This document shows, in pieces, positions 41,676 through 49,973 of a stretch of DNA of 64,000 bases. The stretch covers positions 4,402,001 to 4,466,000 of the forward strand of contig CBDCXQ010000001.1 of NCBI GenBank assembly GCA_965223835.1, in the 5' to 3' direction. A program made the position numbers and the translations under genes. Source of the DNA: CAVYXZ01 sp965223835 (lineage in GTDB: Bacteria > Chloroflexota > Anaerolineae > Aggregatilineales > Phototrophicaceae). A model generated the notes under the pieces. The model worked only from the letters and a program-made list of their open reading frames with translations, was not told the DNA's origin and did no database searches. Position 1 is the first letter of the stretch. Each line of letters opens with the position of its first letter.

Positions 41676-42452
41676 CTACAGTCTTTGTATATGAATCCCA
41701 CCATCGACATTAATGACCTCGCCAGTAGAGAATGGCAGATAGCCCTCAGCGATGGCGACGCAGATTTTGGCGACATCATCCGGTTGTCCCCAGCGGCGGA
41801 TGGGTGTCAGCCCCTCGGCGATGAGCGCATCGTATTTGGCGGTGACGACGCTGGTCATGTCGGTAGCGATGATGCCAGGCCGAATCTCGTAGACGTTGAT
41901 ATTGTCATTCGCCAGTCGGTCCGCGAACAGCTTGGTCATCATGCCCATGCCCGCTTTCGACACGCAGTATTCCGCCCGGCTGATGCTGGCAACATAGGCG
42001 CTCATGGAGCCGATGTTGATGATCGCGCCGCCCTCAATCACGCCATCGTTGCGCAGTTCGAGCATGTTGCGGGCGACGGTCTGCGTCAGGAAAAATGGCC
42101 CCTTGAGGTTCACGCCCATCACTTCATCGTAGCTGTCTTCAGTCATCTCCAGAATGTCCATGCGCTGGCGAGGGGCCATCCCGGCGTTGTTCACCAGCAG
42201 ATCAATGCGACCAAAATCGACCAGTATTTTCTCGACCAGCGCATCCCGGTCCGCGCTACGACCCACATCGGCTTGCATGGAGACCGCCGTACCGCCCACA
42301 TCTTCGACCAACTGGATGCATTCGGCGGCGGCTTCGGCATTCCCGCGATAATTGACGATCACCGTCCAGCCGACTTGACCCAGACCAATAGCGATCCCGC
42401 GCCCGATTCCCCGGCTGCCGCCAGTAACCAGCGCAACTTTATTTACTGACAT
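41676..42452 (-). CDS. SDR-family oxidoreductase (3-oxoacyl-ACP-reductase-like)
   Basis: 258 residues from the ATG at 42450-42452, overlapping the GH88 gene by 14 bp. Motifs: ALVTGGSRGIGRGIAIGLGQ (cofactor), DLLVNNAGMAPR, Ser in IINIGSMSAYVAS and YxxxK in AEYCVSKAGMGM, PGIIATDMT at the C-terminus. The NYRGNAEA segment after the second strand, lacking an Asp, favours NADP(H). Coupling to GH88 suggests it processes a sugar released by that enzyme, for example a keto-uronate, but this is inference. Confidence 0.92.
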   Translation of the reverse strand: MSVNKVALVTGGSRGIGRGIAIGLGQVGWTVIVNYRGNAEAAAECIQLVEDVGGTAVSMQADVGRSADRDALVEKILVDFGRIDLLVNNAGMAPRQRMDILEMTEDSYDEVMGVNLKGPFFLTQTVARNMLELRNDGVIEGGAIINIGSMSAYVASISRAEYCVSKAGMGMMTKLFADRLANDNINVYEIRPGIIATDMTSVVTAKYDALIAEGLTPIRRWGQPDDVAKICVAIAEGYLPFSTGEVINVDGGIHIQRL

Positions 42453-43551
42453 CAGCAATCACCTTACTCACGGCTTCCAGGAAGAAATACTCGCCCCACA
42501 TGACGCTTTCGTCCACGCCCAGCCCATTGCGTTCGTGGTACATCCCGTGTTTGAGGATGCCCTCGTAACCCGCGTCATCGAAGGCCACAAATTCCGGCTC
42601 AGTCAGGGTGTCAATGATGGTCAGCGCGTAATCGCGATACACCTTCGCCTTGAGTGGATCAGCTGTGAGTTCAGAGAGTTGCAGAAATCCGCTGGCGGCA
42701 ATCGCAGCGGCGGAACTTTCATAGGGGTTGCGCGGATTCGGCTCGGTCCAGTCGTTGGGTGGGACACCATGTTCCGGCGTCTGTTCAATATAATATTGCG
42801 CGGTCAATTCTGCTGTTTGCAGGAAACGGGCGTCGCCAGAAAATTTATACACTGTGCCAAAGCCATACAGCGCCCAGGTCAAGCCTCGTGCCCAGGACGA
42901 ATCATCACGGTAGCCCTGATGCGTGGTTTGCTTGAGAAATTCACCGGTATCGGTGTTGAAGATACCCTCATGTGACGTACTGCCATCGCCGCGCACAAGA
43001 TAACGCCGCGTAGTCAGGCAATGTTGCGTCACCCGACGAAGTAAGTCGGCATCGTTGGTTTGCTGCGCCGCATAGAAAATAATCCCCACGTTCATCATAA
43101 TGTCGATGAAGATGCTCTCCTGAGCAACGAACGAGGGCAGATATTGACCTTTTTCCCGGAAGCGCGATCCGGCAGTCTGCCCGGCGTGAATCACCACCTG
43201 CTTAAGGGCCTCATCACCGGTCAAATCGTACCAGCGTTTCCAGCTTGACCAGAACAGAAAACCTAGATCATGCACATTCGTATCGGTCTTGCGATGTTCG
43301 ATCAGAAGCGAATAATGCTCCGCTTTCTGGCGGAAATAATCGTCGCCATTCTGCCCATAGATCAACCACAACTGACCGGGCAAAAACCCCTCGCACCAGT
43401 TGGTCCAGGCGTCACCGCCATGCTGCCATTTACCGTTCTCGGTATACAGTGGGAAATAATCCGGGTGATTTTCAACCAAATTTTTGAGTTGTTTTTCCGC
43501 AAATTTAAATGTCGCCAGGCATTTTTCAAGTAAGCGTTGGGTGTTAGTCAT
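42439..43551 (-). CDS. GH88 unsaturated glucuronyl hydrolase
   Basis: 370 residues. An alpha/alpha-barrel enzyme with family landmarks: WTNWCEGFLPGQLWLIYGQN, TNVHDLGFLFWSSWKRWYDL (first catalytic Asp), IFIDIMMNVGIIFYAAQQTN (second Asp), STSHEGIFNTDTGEF and DDSSWARGLTWALYGFGTVY. GH88 enzymes cleave the 4,5-unsaturated uronic acid left at the non-reducing end by polysaccharide lyases acting on glycosaminoglycans, ulvan-like or gellan-like polymers. With the neighbouring sulfatase it suggests use of sulfated uronate polymers. No signal peptide: the oligomers must be imported first. Confidence 0.93.
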   Translation of the reverse strand: MTNTQRLLEKCLATFKFAEKQLKNLVENHPDYFPLYTENGKWQHGGDAWTNWCEGFLPGQLWLIYGQNGDDYFRQKAEHYSLLIEHRKTDTNVHDLGFLFWSSWKRWYDLTGDEALKQVVIHAGQTAGSRFREKGQYLPSFVAQESIFIDIMMNVGIIFYAAQQTNDADLLRRVTQHCLTTRRYLVRGDGSTSHEGIFNTDTGEFLKQTTHQGYRDDSSWARGLTWALYGFGTVYKFSGDARFLQTAELTAQYYIEQTPEHGVPPNDWTEPNPRNPYESSAAAIAASGFLQLSELTADPLKAKVYRDYALTIIDTLTEPEFVAFDDAGYEGILKHGMYHERNGLGVDESVMWGEYFFLEAVSKVIADVSK

Positions 43552-43874
43552 GTGTGATTAGTCTCCAGTCGTTAGTTTGAAGTTTTCAGTTGCGAGTTAG
43601 CAGTTGTCAGTGCTTTGTCCAGTAAGTTTCTAGAATGTCATAGTCTCCAACCGGGCACTCAAGTAACGTCTGACCGTCTAACCCTCCGGGTTGAGTCCCG
43701 CAGGGACTTTCAGGTTCCAGGCAGTGATTTCAATCGCTGACGGCAGAGGCATTCAAGCCCTTTACTTGATGGAGCATCTAATTGATCGACATCCGCTACC
43801 AGTTATGCTAGCTGAACGGAGATCTGGCAAAGCTCCTTTTTTTATCCCTCTGCGGTCCTTTGCGTTAAATGAAC
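43552..43874. other. Gene-free stretch with repeat debris
   Basis: 323 bp between the GH88 start and the M20 stop. It holds a run of imperfect CAGT/GTTAG units (about 43570-43615), a palindrome AGTCCC (43694-43699) / GGGACT (43703-43708) and, at 43848-43865, a partial third copy of the 24-bp repeat found around the ApeA-like gene (with a 2-base insertion). I see no gene; a 92-codon frame here is not convincing. Confidence 0.5.
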
Positions 43875-45191
43875 CTACCCCTCCCCGAAGCGCTGCAAAA
43901 GCGTATAGATCGCATTCGTGCCGAAGTCCATCGTCGCGACCGGAATCCGCTCATCAGCCGCGTGGATAGCTTGCAACAGGTCAACGTCTGGGGGGAGGTC
44001 CATCGGCAGGTAGCCATAGGTCTGAATGCCGAGGCGATCAAAAAAGCGGCCATCAGTCCCGGCAGGCATGACAAACGGCGCGGGTGTGCCCGAAGGATCA
44101 GCAATGCGCAGGATGTCAGCCAATGTCTCGTATAGTCCCATGTCCGGGTCCGGCGGCGAATCATAATGATAGGTTACTTCCAAACCGACATCATCGCCCA
44201 ACAAGTCGCGCAATTCGCGCAACACATCCGCCGGTGTCTGACCGGGCAATTTGCGTATATCTAGATTGAGCGTGATCTCACTGGGAATCACATTGCCTTT
44301 GAGGCCACCATTCACAATTGTGGCGTTCACCGTATTGTGCAGTACCGCATCCAGGAAGCCAAATTGATCGCCCATCTCATCCAAGATGTCATCGGTCAGA
44401 GCCGGATCCAGCAACTTTAAGAACTGCTCACCACTTTCATTGGGTAGGCCGTCCGCCAGCGCTTCGATCATGAACCGCACTGAGGGCGTGATATGCACCG
44501 GCAGGCGATTTTCGTTGAGTGTGGTCAGGACATGCCCCAATTTTGCCATCGCACCATTGCGCAGCGGAATCGAACCGTGCCCACCGGGGCCATTGATCGT
44601 CAGCGTGGTCGCACAGCCTTGCTTTTCAGCGATTTGAATCAGATAGAATTTTTGATCACCGATATACTTGGTGTAGCCACCAACTTCACCGATGCCATAG
44701 CGCACACCCGTGAACAGTTCCGGGTGCTCGGTAACGAGATAATCTGCGCCATAAGTGCCCTTAAATTCTTCATCCGCTAACGCCAAAAACAGCACATCAC
44801 CAGGGAGTTCGAGCTTCTCAACCTTCGCACGCATAAACGCCGCCAGCAACATCGCGACGCCGCCCTTCATATCGAGCGTGCCGCGTCCCCAGATAAAGCC
44901 ATCTACGATGTCGCCACCGAATGGCGGCTGCGCCCAATTTTGATTAATGGTCGTCACAACATCGACATGTCCATACAACAGCAGCGGCGGCGCATTGCCG
45001 GTTCCTTGCAGGCGGGATAGCAAGTTAGGCCGGTCGGGTAATTGCGCGAAAATCTGCGTTTCAATGCCGACACGTTGCAGAAGTGAATCAATATAATTAA
45101 TGCACTCGGTTTCATTGCCAGGCGGATTGGTGGTATCAAAGCGAATGAGGTGTTGCAACAGTTCAGCCGGACGCTGATAAATATCACTCAT
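43875..45191 (-). CDS. M20-family metallopeptidase (ArgE/DapE/ACY1 type)
   Basis: 438 residues from the ATG at 45189-45191, overlapping the GntR stop by 8 bp (ATGAGTGA). Zinc-site motifs: LLLYGHVDVVTTINQNW, GRGTLDMKGGVAMLLAAFMR, LADEEFKGTYGADYLV (catalytic Glu) and the dimerisation lid (NGPGGHGSIPLRNGAMAKLG). It hydrolyses an N-acyl amino acid or dipeptide in the cytoplasm. Translational coupling with the GntR-type regulator suggests regulation by its substrate. Confidence 0.92.
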   Translation of the reverse strand: MSDIYQRPAELLQHLIRFDTTNPPGNETECINYIDSLLQRVGIETQIFAQLPDRPNLLSRLQGTGNAPPLLLYGHVDVVTTINQNWAQPPFGGDIVDGFIWGRGTLDMKGGVAMLLAAFMRAKVEKLELPGDVLFLALADEEFKGTYGADYLVTEHPELFTGVRYGIGEVGGYTKYIGDQKFYLIQIAEKQGCATTLTINGPGGHGSIPLRNGAMAKLGHVLTTLNENRLPVHITPSVRFMIEALADGLPNESGEQFLKLLDPALTDDILDEMGDQFGFLDAVLHNTVNATIVNGGLKGNVIPSEITLNLDIRKLPGQTPADVLRELRDLLGDDVGLEVTYHYDSPPDPDMGLYETLADILRIADPSGTPAPFVMPAGTDGRFFDRLGIQTYGYLPMDLPPDVDLLQAIHAADERIPVATMDFGTNAIYTLLQRFGEG

Positions 45192-45867
45192 TGAAGTTTG
45201 CTTCCTGAAAATGTTGGGTGAGGTGCGCCTGATAGGCAGCCAGCGCCGCTTGATTATGCCGCCGAATGATTTGCTCAACTACATCAATCTTGCAGTTACG
45301 CATCGCTTCGAATAGCTCCCAGTGTTGATCGTGGGCGCTTTGTACCCGCGCCGCGAATATATCTTTTAGGTGATAATAACTCCTTAAGCGGTCCCAATGG
45401 GACAGGGCCTTGTCCATCATTTTGAGAACCAGCGGCGTTTCGGCCCGCTCACACACCATCTGGTGAAACGCGACATTGGCTGCCGACCAGCCATCGGGGT
45501 CATCGACGAGGCGGTCCATCTGACGTAAATGCTGCTCTAACTGCTGCCAATCCCGGTCGCCAAGCCGTTCGCAAGCGGCCCGACAACTAATCATCTCCAG
45601 TGCCTCCAACAAACCAAAAACTTCAGTCAGCAAACTGGCTTGAATTTCGGTCACGGTGGTGCCGACATGCGGTTGAATGGTAACAAAGCCATCCGCCTCT
45701 AACTGTCGCAGCGCTTCCCGCACCGGAATCTGACTCACGCCCAGCATCGTCGCCAGTTCATCAATGACCAATCGACTGCCCGGTTGCAATTCCCCCTGAA
45801 TAATGGCAGTCTTCAAAGACATATACACCAGTTCGTTTTTGCTACGAACAGGCTCTATTTGACGCAT
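45184..45867 (-). CDS. GntR/FadR-type transcriptional regulator
   Basis: 227 residues. Winged helix at about 10-75: VYMSLKTAIIQGELQPGSRL, VIDELATMLGVSQIPVREAL, RQLEADGFVTIQPHVGTTVT, the GntR signature. The all-helical FCD effector domain follows (about 85-220) with the Asp/His metal positions FHQMVCERA and SAHDQHWELFEAMRNCK. FCD regulators sense small organic acids. It precedes and overlaps the M20 gene. GAGG lies before the ATG. Likely controls the catabolic genes on this strand. Confidence 0.92.
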   Translation of the reverse strand: MRQIEPVRSKNELVYMSLKTAIIQGELQPGSRLVIDELATMLGVSQIPVREALRQLEADGFVTIQPHVGTTVTEIQASLLTEVFGLLEALEMISCRAACERLGDRDWQQLEQHLRQMDRLVDDPDGWSAANVAFHQMVCERAETPLVLKMMDKALSHWDRLRSYYHLKDIFAARVQSAHDQHWELFEAMRNCKIDVVEQIIRRHNQAALAAYQAHLTQHFQEANFNE

Positions 45868-46019
45868 AATAACCTCACAGCCTGAATCCTATATCGTATA
45901 TTATATGAGCCTCAGATGAGAAAGCCAAATGATTGGTTCAGGCCAATAGCAGATAACGCGTTGGGTGCAGGTTGACCGCCCATGCTATCATATGATTGGA
46001 AAATACTTGAGGATAGGCA

Positions 46020-46583
46020 ATGGTTACAGAAATCCGCTGGCCCCAAACCGTTGAAGCATTTGACATCTGGGTCAGTTTGCCGGAAAACGCCGACCATCAT
46101 TATGAGTTTATCAGCAACAGGGTGATCGAAAAAATGGCTTCAACCCACGATCATGGCCGCGTAACCACCAAGCTATGCAGCTATATCACGATGCATATCG
46201 AAACGCATGATTTGGTCGGGTACACAACGGGCGAAACCAGTGGCTTTATGCTTGGAGATACTCGCTGTATTCCAGATTGTGCCTTTATTCCCGAAGATCA
46301 GTCAACCAGTGAAGCCTATCGCGCTGTAGCACCGGCGTTGGTGATTGAAGTGATTTCGAACCCGGATAATAAACTTGAAATGGCGGACCTGTTGGATAAG
46401 CGTGAGATATATCTGGCAGCGGGCGCAACGGTGTGGGAGTTGTACCACCACAAGCGCTATGTCGATATTTACGCGCCAGATGGATCGTATTCCCCTGAAC
46501 GCGACAAATTGGCATTTTCCGGTCTTCCCGGTTTAGTCATTCCATTGGACCGTATTTTTAGACCGGAAGCACAGGAGGATTAA
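46020..46583 (+). CDS. Uma2-family (DUF820) PD-(D/E)xK nuclease-fold protein
   Basis: 187 residues. Features of the Uma2 family: early Glu in ENADHHYEFISNRVIEKMAS, DTRCIPDCAFIPED (Asp of the nuclease core), ALVIEVISNPDNKLEMADLL (E-x-x) and KREIYLAAGATVWELYHHKR (conserved Lys/Trp). These proteins are abundant in Cyanobacteria and Chloroflexota and are thought to be endonucleases, often transposon-derived, with unclear roles. GAGG is found upstream. Followed after 3 bp by a small partner gene. Confidence 0.9.
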   Translation: MVTEIRWPQTVEAFDIWVSLPENADHHYEFISNRVIEKMASTHDHGRVTTKLCSYITMHIETHDLVGYTTGETSGFMLGDTRCIPDCAFIPEDQSTSEAYRAVAPALVIEVISNPDNKLEMADLLDKREIYLAAGATVWELYHHKRYVDIYAPDGSYSPERDKLAFSGLPGLVIPLDRIFRPEAQED

Positions 46584-46586
46584 TTC

Positions 46587-46886
46587 ATGGCACATTATCT
46601 GGTTAAAGCGCGACCTCCAGTAGATTTGGATGCATTGCGGGCTGAACTCGACTCTGGTGCAATCCAACAATTGCGACCCTTTGGCGGCGAACTACATCAG
46701 GCACTCATGCGGGCGCGGTTGGATGCTGATGGCTGGGCTGTTTGGGAAGAGAATTGCTATTGCAGTCCGCCACTCAAACAGGAACGCACCGTGCTCGACC
46801 GCCATTTCACCGACCTCACAACCAGCACCATCAACAAAGGTGAAGGCTGGTCACAGCTAGACGACCTGCCCTCCCTCTGGGATTAA
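46587..46886 (+). CDS. Small hypothetical protein next to Uma2
   Basis: 99 residues, with a strong ribosome site (GGAGG eight bases upstream) and only 3 bp after the Uma2 stop. The sequence MAHYLVKARPPVDLDALRAE, LDSGAIQQLRPFGGELHQAL, MRARLDADGWAVWEENCYCS and PPLKQERTVLDRHFTDLTTS shows a ferredoxin-like strand-helix pattern with a CYC motif. I do not recognise a family. It may be expressed with the nuclease, perhaps as its regulator (speculative). Confidence 0.75.
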   Translation: MAHYLVKARPPVDLDALRAELDSGAIQQLRPFGGELHQALMRARLDADGWAVWEENCYCSPPLKQERTVLDRHFTDLTTSTINKGEGWSQLDDLPSLWD

Positions 46887-46908
46887 ACACGGTTACAGGT
46901 AAGTCGCG

Positions 46909-48243
46909 CTATTTGGACGGCTGATTGCGTTCTAAACCAATCGTGATGTCAGCATCGACATAATCATAGTCGCGCAGCGCAATCACCACCGGCCCGTCGG
47001 CTGGAACATCAAAGCCAAAGCTCAGTTCATCATTGATGGTAAAGCTGGTGATCGCGGCAATTTGATCGCCACCCTGCCGCACCGTAATATCGGGCGAGAG
47101 GTGGACTTCAGCCGCCAGAGTAATGCGCAACGTGACCGTCTCCCCGGCCTGGCCCATGAATGTGAGCAGCCCGGCGGTCTCCAGGTTACTCAGGTTGAGC
47201 ACCTGCGGCCCATCATCAAGCGCCGGAAGTTCCGTTTCCGACAGCGTAATCGTCACGGGGGTCGAGGTGTCGCGGCTCCCAACGGGTTGCAGAATAATAA
47301 AGTGCGTACCGAATTCATTGAGCAAAATTGATCGGATTGCTGGATCAATCCCTCTGGAAGTGTCGTCATTTTCGGCCAGTGCATAGGAATTTGGCCCCAA
47401 CAGCCGCAGCCGCGTATCACGTGTATTTCCACTATCAACCACAACATCAACGATTTGATCCGCGCTCCCCTCAAATGAGAAGATGACCGGTGAATTGCCA
47501 CTCACCGGCGCGGTCTGCGGTTCACCAAACGTGATCGGTAAGAGATTGACCTGATTGAGTGTTAATTCGAAAGCCCCGGTTTCGCCGCCAAAGATGCTGC
47601 TGACACCGATGTGATAATCCCCGGCCTCTGTGAGGATATAGGGGCCAATCCGCGAGTTCAGATTACCACCACTATCATCATCGCTGGTGAGTTCTGAGCG
47701 CGGACTGGCACTAAACAGCCGGAGGTAGGCATCGAAGTCATCCGACGTCAAGTCAATAATAACGGCATCCCCGGCCTCAGCCGTAAATATTACTTCTAAT
47801 TCTGGTTCAGTGGTGGTCAATTCGCCGCTCATGCGCTGACCATAGTCTAATTGGCGCACTGTGACCGTATCCAACGTGAGCGAGAAAACCCCGACATCAC
47901 TGCGGTTCAGGCTGGTCGCGACAATCACATAATCGCCATTGGCCGGGAGTCGATAGGGACCAATGCGCGAATTCAAGCTACCAGCGCTATCATCATCTTC
48001 CATCAGCACATTGCCGTTGGCATCCAATAACTGCAAATAAGCATCAATACTGGAGCGAGCGTCAGCAATTAACGTAATCGAGACGACCTGGCCGCGTTCC
48101 CCCGAAAAAAGATATTCAACCGCGGTTTCGCCAGTCGAGAGCAGGCCTTCCACCGTTTGACCAAAGTCGATCTCAAGCTGAGCCGTTACCGTACTGGTCA
48201 ACCATAGGCTCAATAGCATCACGATTAGGAGTGCGCGTCGCAT
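46909..48243 (-). CDS. Secreted protein with repeated PPC-type domains
   Basis: 444 residues. Signal peptide (1-21, ending STVTA), then three related beta-sandwich units of about 115 residues each with the pre-peptidase C-terminal (PPC) pattern: EYLFSGERGQVVSITLIADA, SIDAYLQLLDANGNVLMEDD, DSAGSLNSRIGPYRLPANGD, repeated as FDAYLRLFSASPRSELTSDD, DSGGNLNSRIGPYILTEAGD, and a more divergent third, plus a fourth half domain. No protease is attached. Acidic loops EDDDSAG and TSDDDSGG may bind calcium. Likely a secreted binding or scaffolding protein. GGCGGAG precedes the ATG. Confidence 0.87.
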   Translation of the reverse strand: MRRALLIVMLLSLWLTSTVTAQLEIDFGQTVEGLLSTGETAVEYLFSGERGQVVSITLIADARSSIDAYLQLLDANGNVLMEDDDSAGSLNSRIGPYRLPANGDYVIVATSLNRSDVGVFSLTLDTVTVRQLDYGQRMSGELTTTEPELEVIFTAEAGDAVIIDLTSDDFDAYLRLFSASPRSELTSDDDSGGNLNSRIGPYILTEAGDYHIGVSSIFGGETGAFELTLNQVNLLPITFGEPQTAPVSGNSPVIFSFEGSADQIVDVVVDSGNTRDTRLRLLGPNSYALAENDDTSRGIDPAIRSILLNEFGTHFIILQPVGSRDTSTPVTITLSETELPALDDGPQVLNLSNLETAGLLTFMGQAGETVTLRITLAAEVHLSPDITVRQGGDQIAAITSFTINDELSFGFDVPADGPVVIALRDYDYVDADITIGLERNQPSK

Positions 48244-48339
48244 GATCTCCGCCTTCTGCCATTTGGATTATTGCCTCTCAGTGTAGTGCGGTTCCAATTT
48301 TGCTGCCAGCGACAGCCAACTTTACAGCGATCACCAGAA

Positions 48340-48981
48340 TCAAAAGCGCCGTAGCGGATTTTCTCCTTCCGCTTTGATGAAATTAAACATCATGTAGGCA
48401 TAGATGGTGTTGAAGACCAGGGTCAAAATATACAGCGCAATTAAAAAATAGGCATCGGGGTCAAAGGTATAAAATACAATCGAATAAAAGGCCGACCCCA
48501 CCAGCTTGAGCATGGCAATATAAAACGATTGACCCCGCGTGCTGCCGCGCTGCAACAGCATAATCACAAACAACATCGACATCATAAAATCAATCGTGAA
48601 GGCGGAATATTTGCCAACCAGATCATTGAATTCCGGGACTGAGGTGTATATCAGCACAAACGCGATACCCACCATCATCACAAATGTCAGGTAAAATAAT
48701 ACTTTAGGCAGCAGGGAAGTAAAATCTGGCCTCCCAAACCGTAGATAGGTATAAATAATGATGATGTCCAGAATGAACCAGAGCAGATTGATGAGCCATT
48801 GGGCCGTATTCTGGGGCGGATATAAGAAGGAAAAAGTGAATTCCCAGGAAATATTGGCACACATCGCCGCAAATGGAATCCCGAACGTGCGTTCCATGAA
48901 GCTGCGCCGAATGACTAGAATGTAGGCCAGCCCCCAGAATAGCCCGCCCAGACCACCAAAGATAAGTACGGGATTCGACAT
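48340..48981 (-). CDS. PaxB/Pyr4-family transmembrane protein (terpene-cyclase-like)
   Basis: 213 residues, seven predicted helices, AAGGAGG before the ATG. It resembles the transmembrane terpene cyclases of fungal meroterpenoid and indole-diterpene pathways (Pyr4, PaxB) in size and layout: YILVIRRSFMERTFGIPFAA then MCANISWEFTFSFLYPP (the N-I-x-W-E motif with the catalytic Glu, here E47), and LLQRGSTRGQSFYIAMLKLV (C/Q-R-G-S-x-R-G). The second acid of Pyr4, an Asp in the last helix, appears replaced by Asn (LVFNTIYAYM). Cyclase activity is therefore doubtful. No terpene gene is adjacent; a UbiA gene lies about 6.5 kb away. Confidence 0.72.
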   Translation of the reverse strand: MSNPVLIFGGLGGLFWGLAYILVIRRSFMERTFGIPFAAMCANISWEFTFSFLYPPQNTAQWLINLLWFILDIIIIYTYLRFGRPDFTSLLPKVLFYLTFVMMVGIAFVLIYTSVPEFNDLVGKYSAFTIDFMMSMLFVIMLLQRGSTRGQSFYIAMLKLVGSAFYSIVFYTFDPDAYFLIALYILTLVFNTIYAYMMFNFIKAEGENPLRRF

Positions 48982-49118
48982 CGGCGCGTGCCTCCTTAGC
49001 CAACAAAATTTAAAAAACCAACTTGCCTCCCGTTAAATAAAATATAACCGAGAACACTGACCAAGTTAATCACAAGTTCGTAATAATTTTCGTAAATATT
49101 CGTTACAGGGTAAGCACA

Positions 49119-49886
49119 ATGTCACTCGAAAATTTATTGGTGTCCTGGGTATCTCAACTGGATGATGCCAATACAATCGCCATCGGTCTCACCGGGAGTC
49201 ACACACGGGGGCAGGCACGGCGCTATAGCGATGTTGACCTGTGGCATTTCGTCCGCGATGTGCCGGATGAACCCTTCATTGACTACACGCTGAGACACGA
49301 TGGTGACTATCTGGTGAGCATCACGGTAACGACATTGCAGGCTCAGCGGGATAAATTGACCCGGCCCGATGGCGCATTGACAGCGGTCCCTGGCCTACGA
49401 CAGACACGGATTTTGCTGGACAAAACCGGCGACCTCGCCGCCTTGATTCAGGCTGCCGAAGAATTTCAGTGGGCCAGGATGCAAACAGAAGCTGATCGAC
49501 AGGCAAGTTATGAAGTGATGGGCCAGGCTGAAGAAGCGCATAAGGTAATGAATGCGCTGGAACAAGGGGATGATTATTTAGTGTTGTACGGCGTCACTGG
49601 ACTGCTGTTTGGTTTAACTCAGGCTATCGCGCTGCATAAAGGCGTGCTGAGCGAGTCGGAAAACACCTACTGGCGTGATCTACAGCAGGTGGTGGGAGCG
49701 GATGAAAAATGGTCGAAGGAGCTACAGATCGTTTTAGGGCTGGTATTAGCCTCACCCCGAACACGCGGACTGGCAGGCATGCGCCTCTATCGCGAAACGG
49801 CGACGCTACTGCAATCGATCATCTTGCCTGAACATGAAGCCGTCATCACCAGCACACTCTGGCGTATTAGTCAGTTTGTGGATTGA
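49119..49886 (+). CDS. Nucleotidyltransferase-fold protein
   Basis: 255 residues. The N-terminal core carries GLTGSHTRGQARRYSDVDLW (about 23-42), the GS-x-x-R-G-x(4)-SDxD motif of minimal nucleotidyltransferases, whose two Asp residues bind metal; a third acid may lie in FIDYTLRHDGDYLVSITV. The C-terminal helical part (about 130-250) resembles a HEPN/KNTase-C-like bundle (AEEAHKVMNALEQGDDYLVL, YGVTGLLFGLTQAIALHKGV). It probably transfers a nucleotide to a small molecule or protein. Isolated plus-strand gene. Confidence 0.82.
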   Translation: MSLENLLVSWVSQLDDANTIAIGLTGSHTRGQARRYSDVDLWHFVRDVPDEPFIDYTLRHDGDYLVSITVTTLQAQRDKLTRPDGALTAVPGLRQTRILLDKTGDLAALIQAAEEFQWARMQTEADRQASYEVMGQAEEAHKVMNALEQGDDYLVLYGVTGLLFGLTQAIALHKGVLSESENTYWRDLQQVVGADEKWSKELQIVLGLVLASPRTRGLAGMRLYRETATLLQSIILPEHEAVITSTLWRISQFVD

Positions 49887-49973
49887 GTTGCAGTCTAAAT
49901 TTTTCAGCATGCACCCGGCCATGAATCGCAACAAACACGCAGATTGCTTGAGCTTTGTAACCATCTATTGAAT

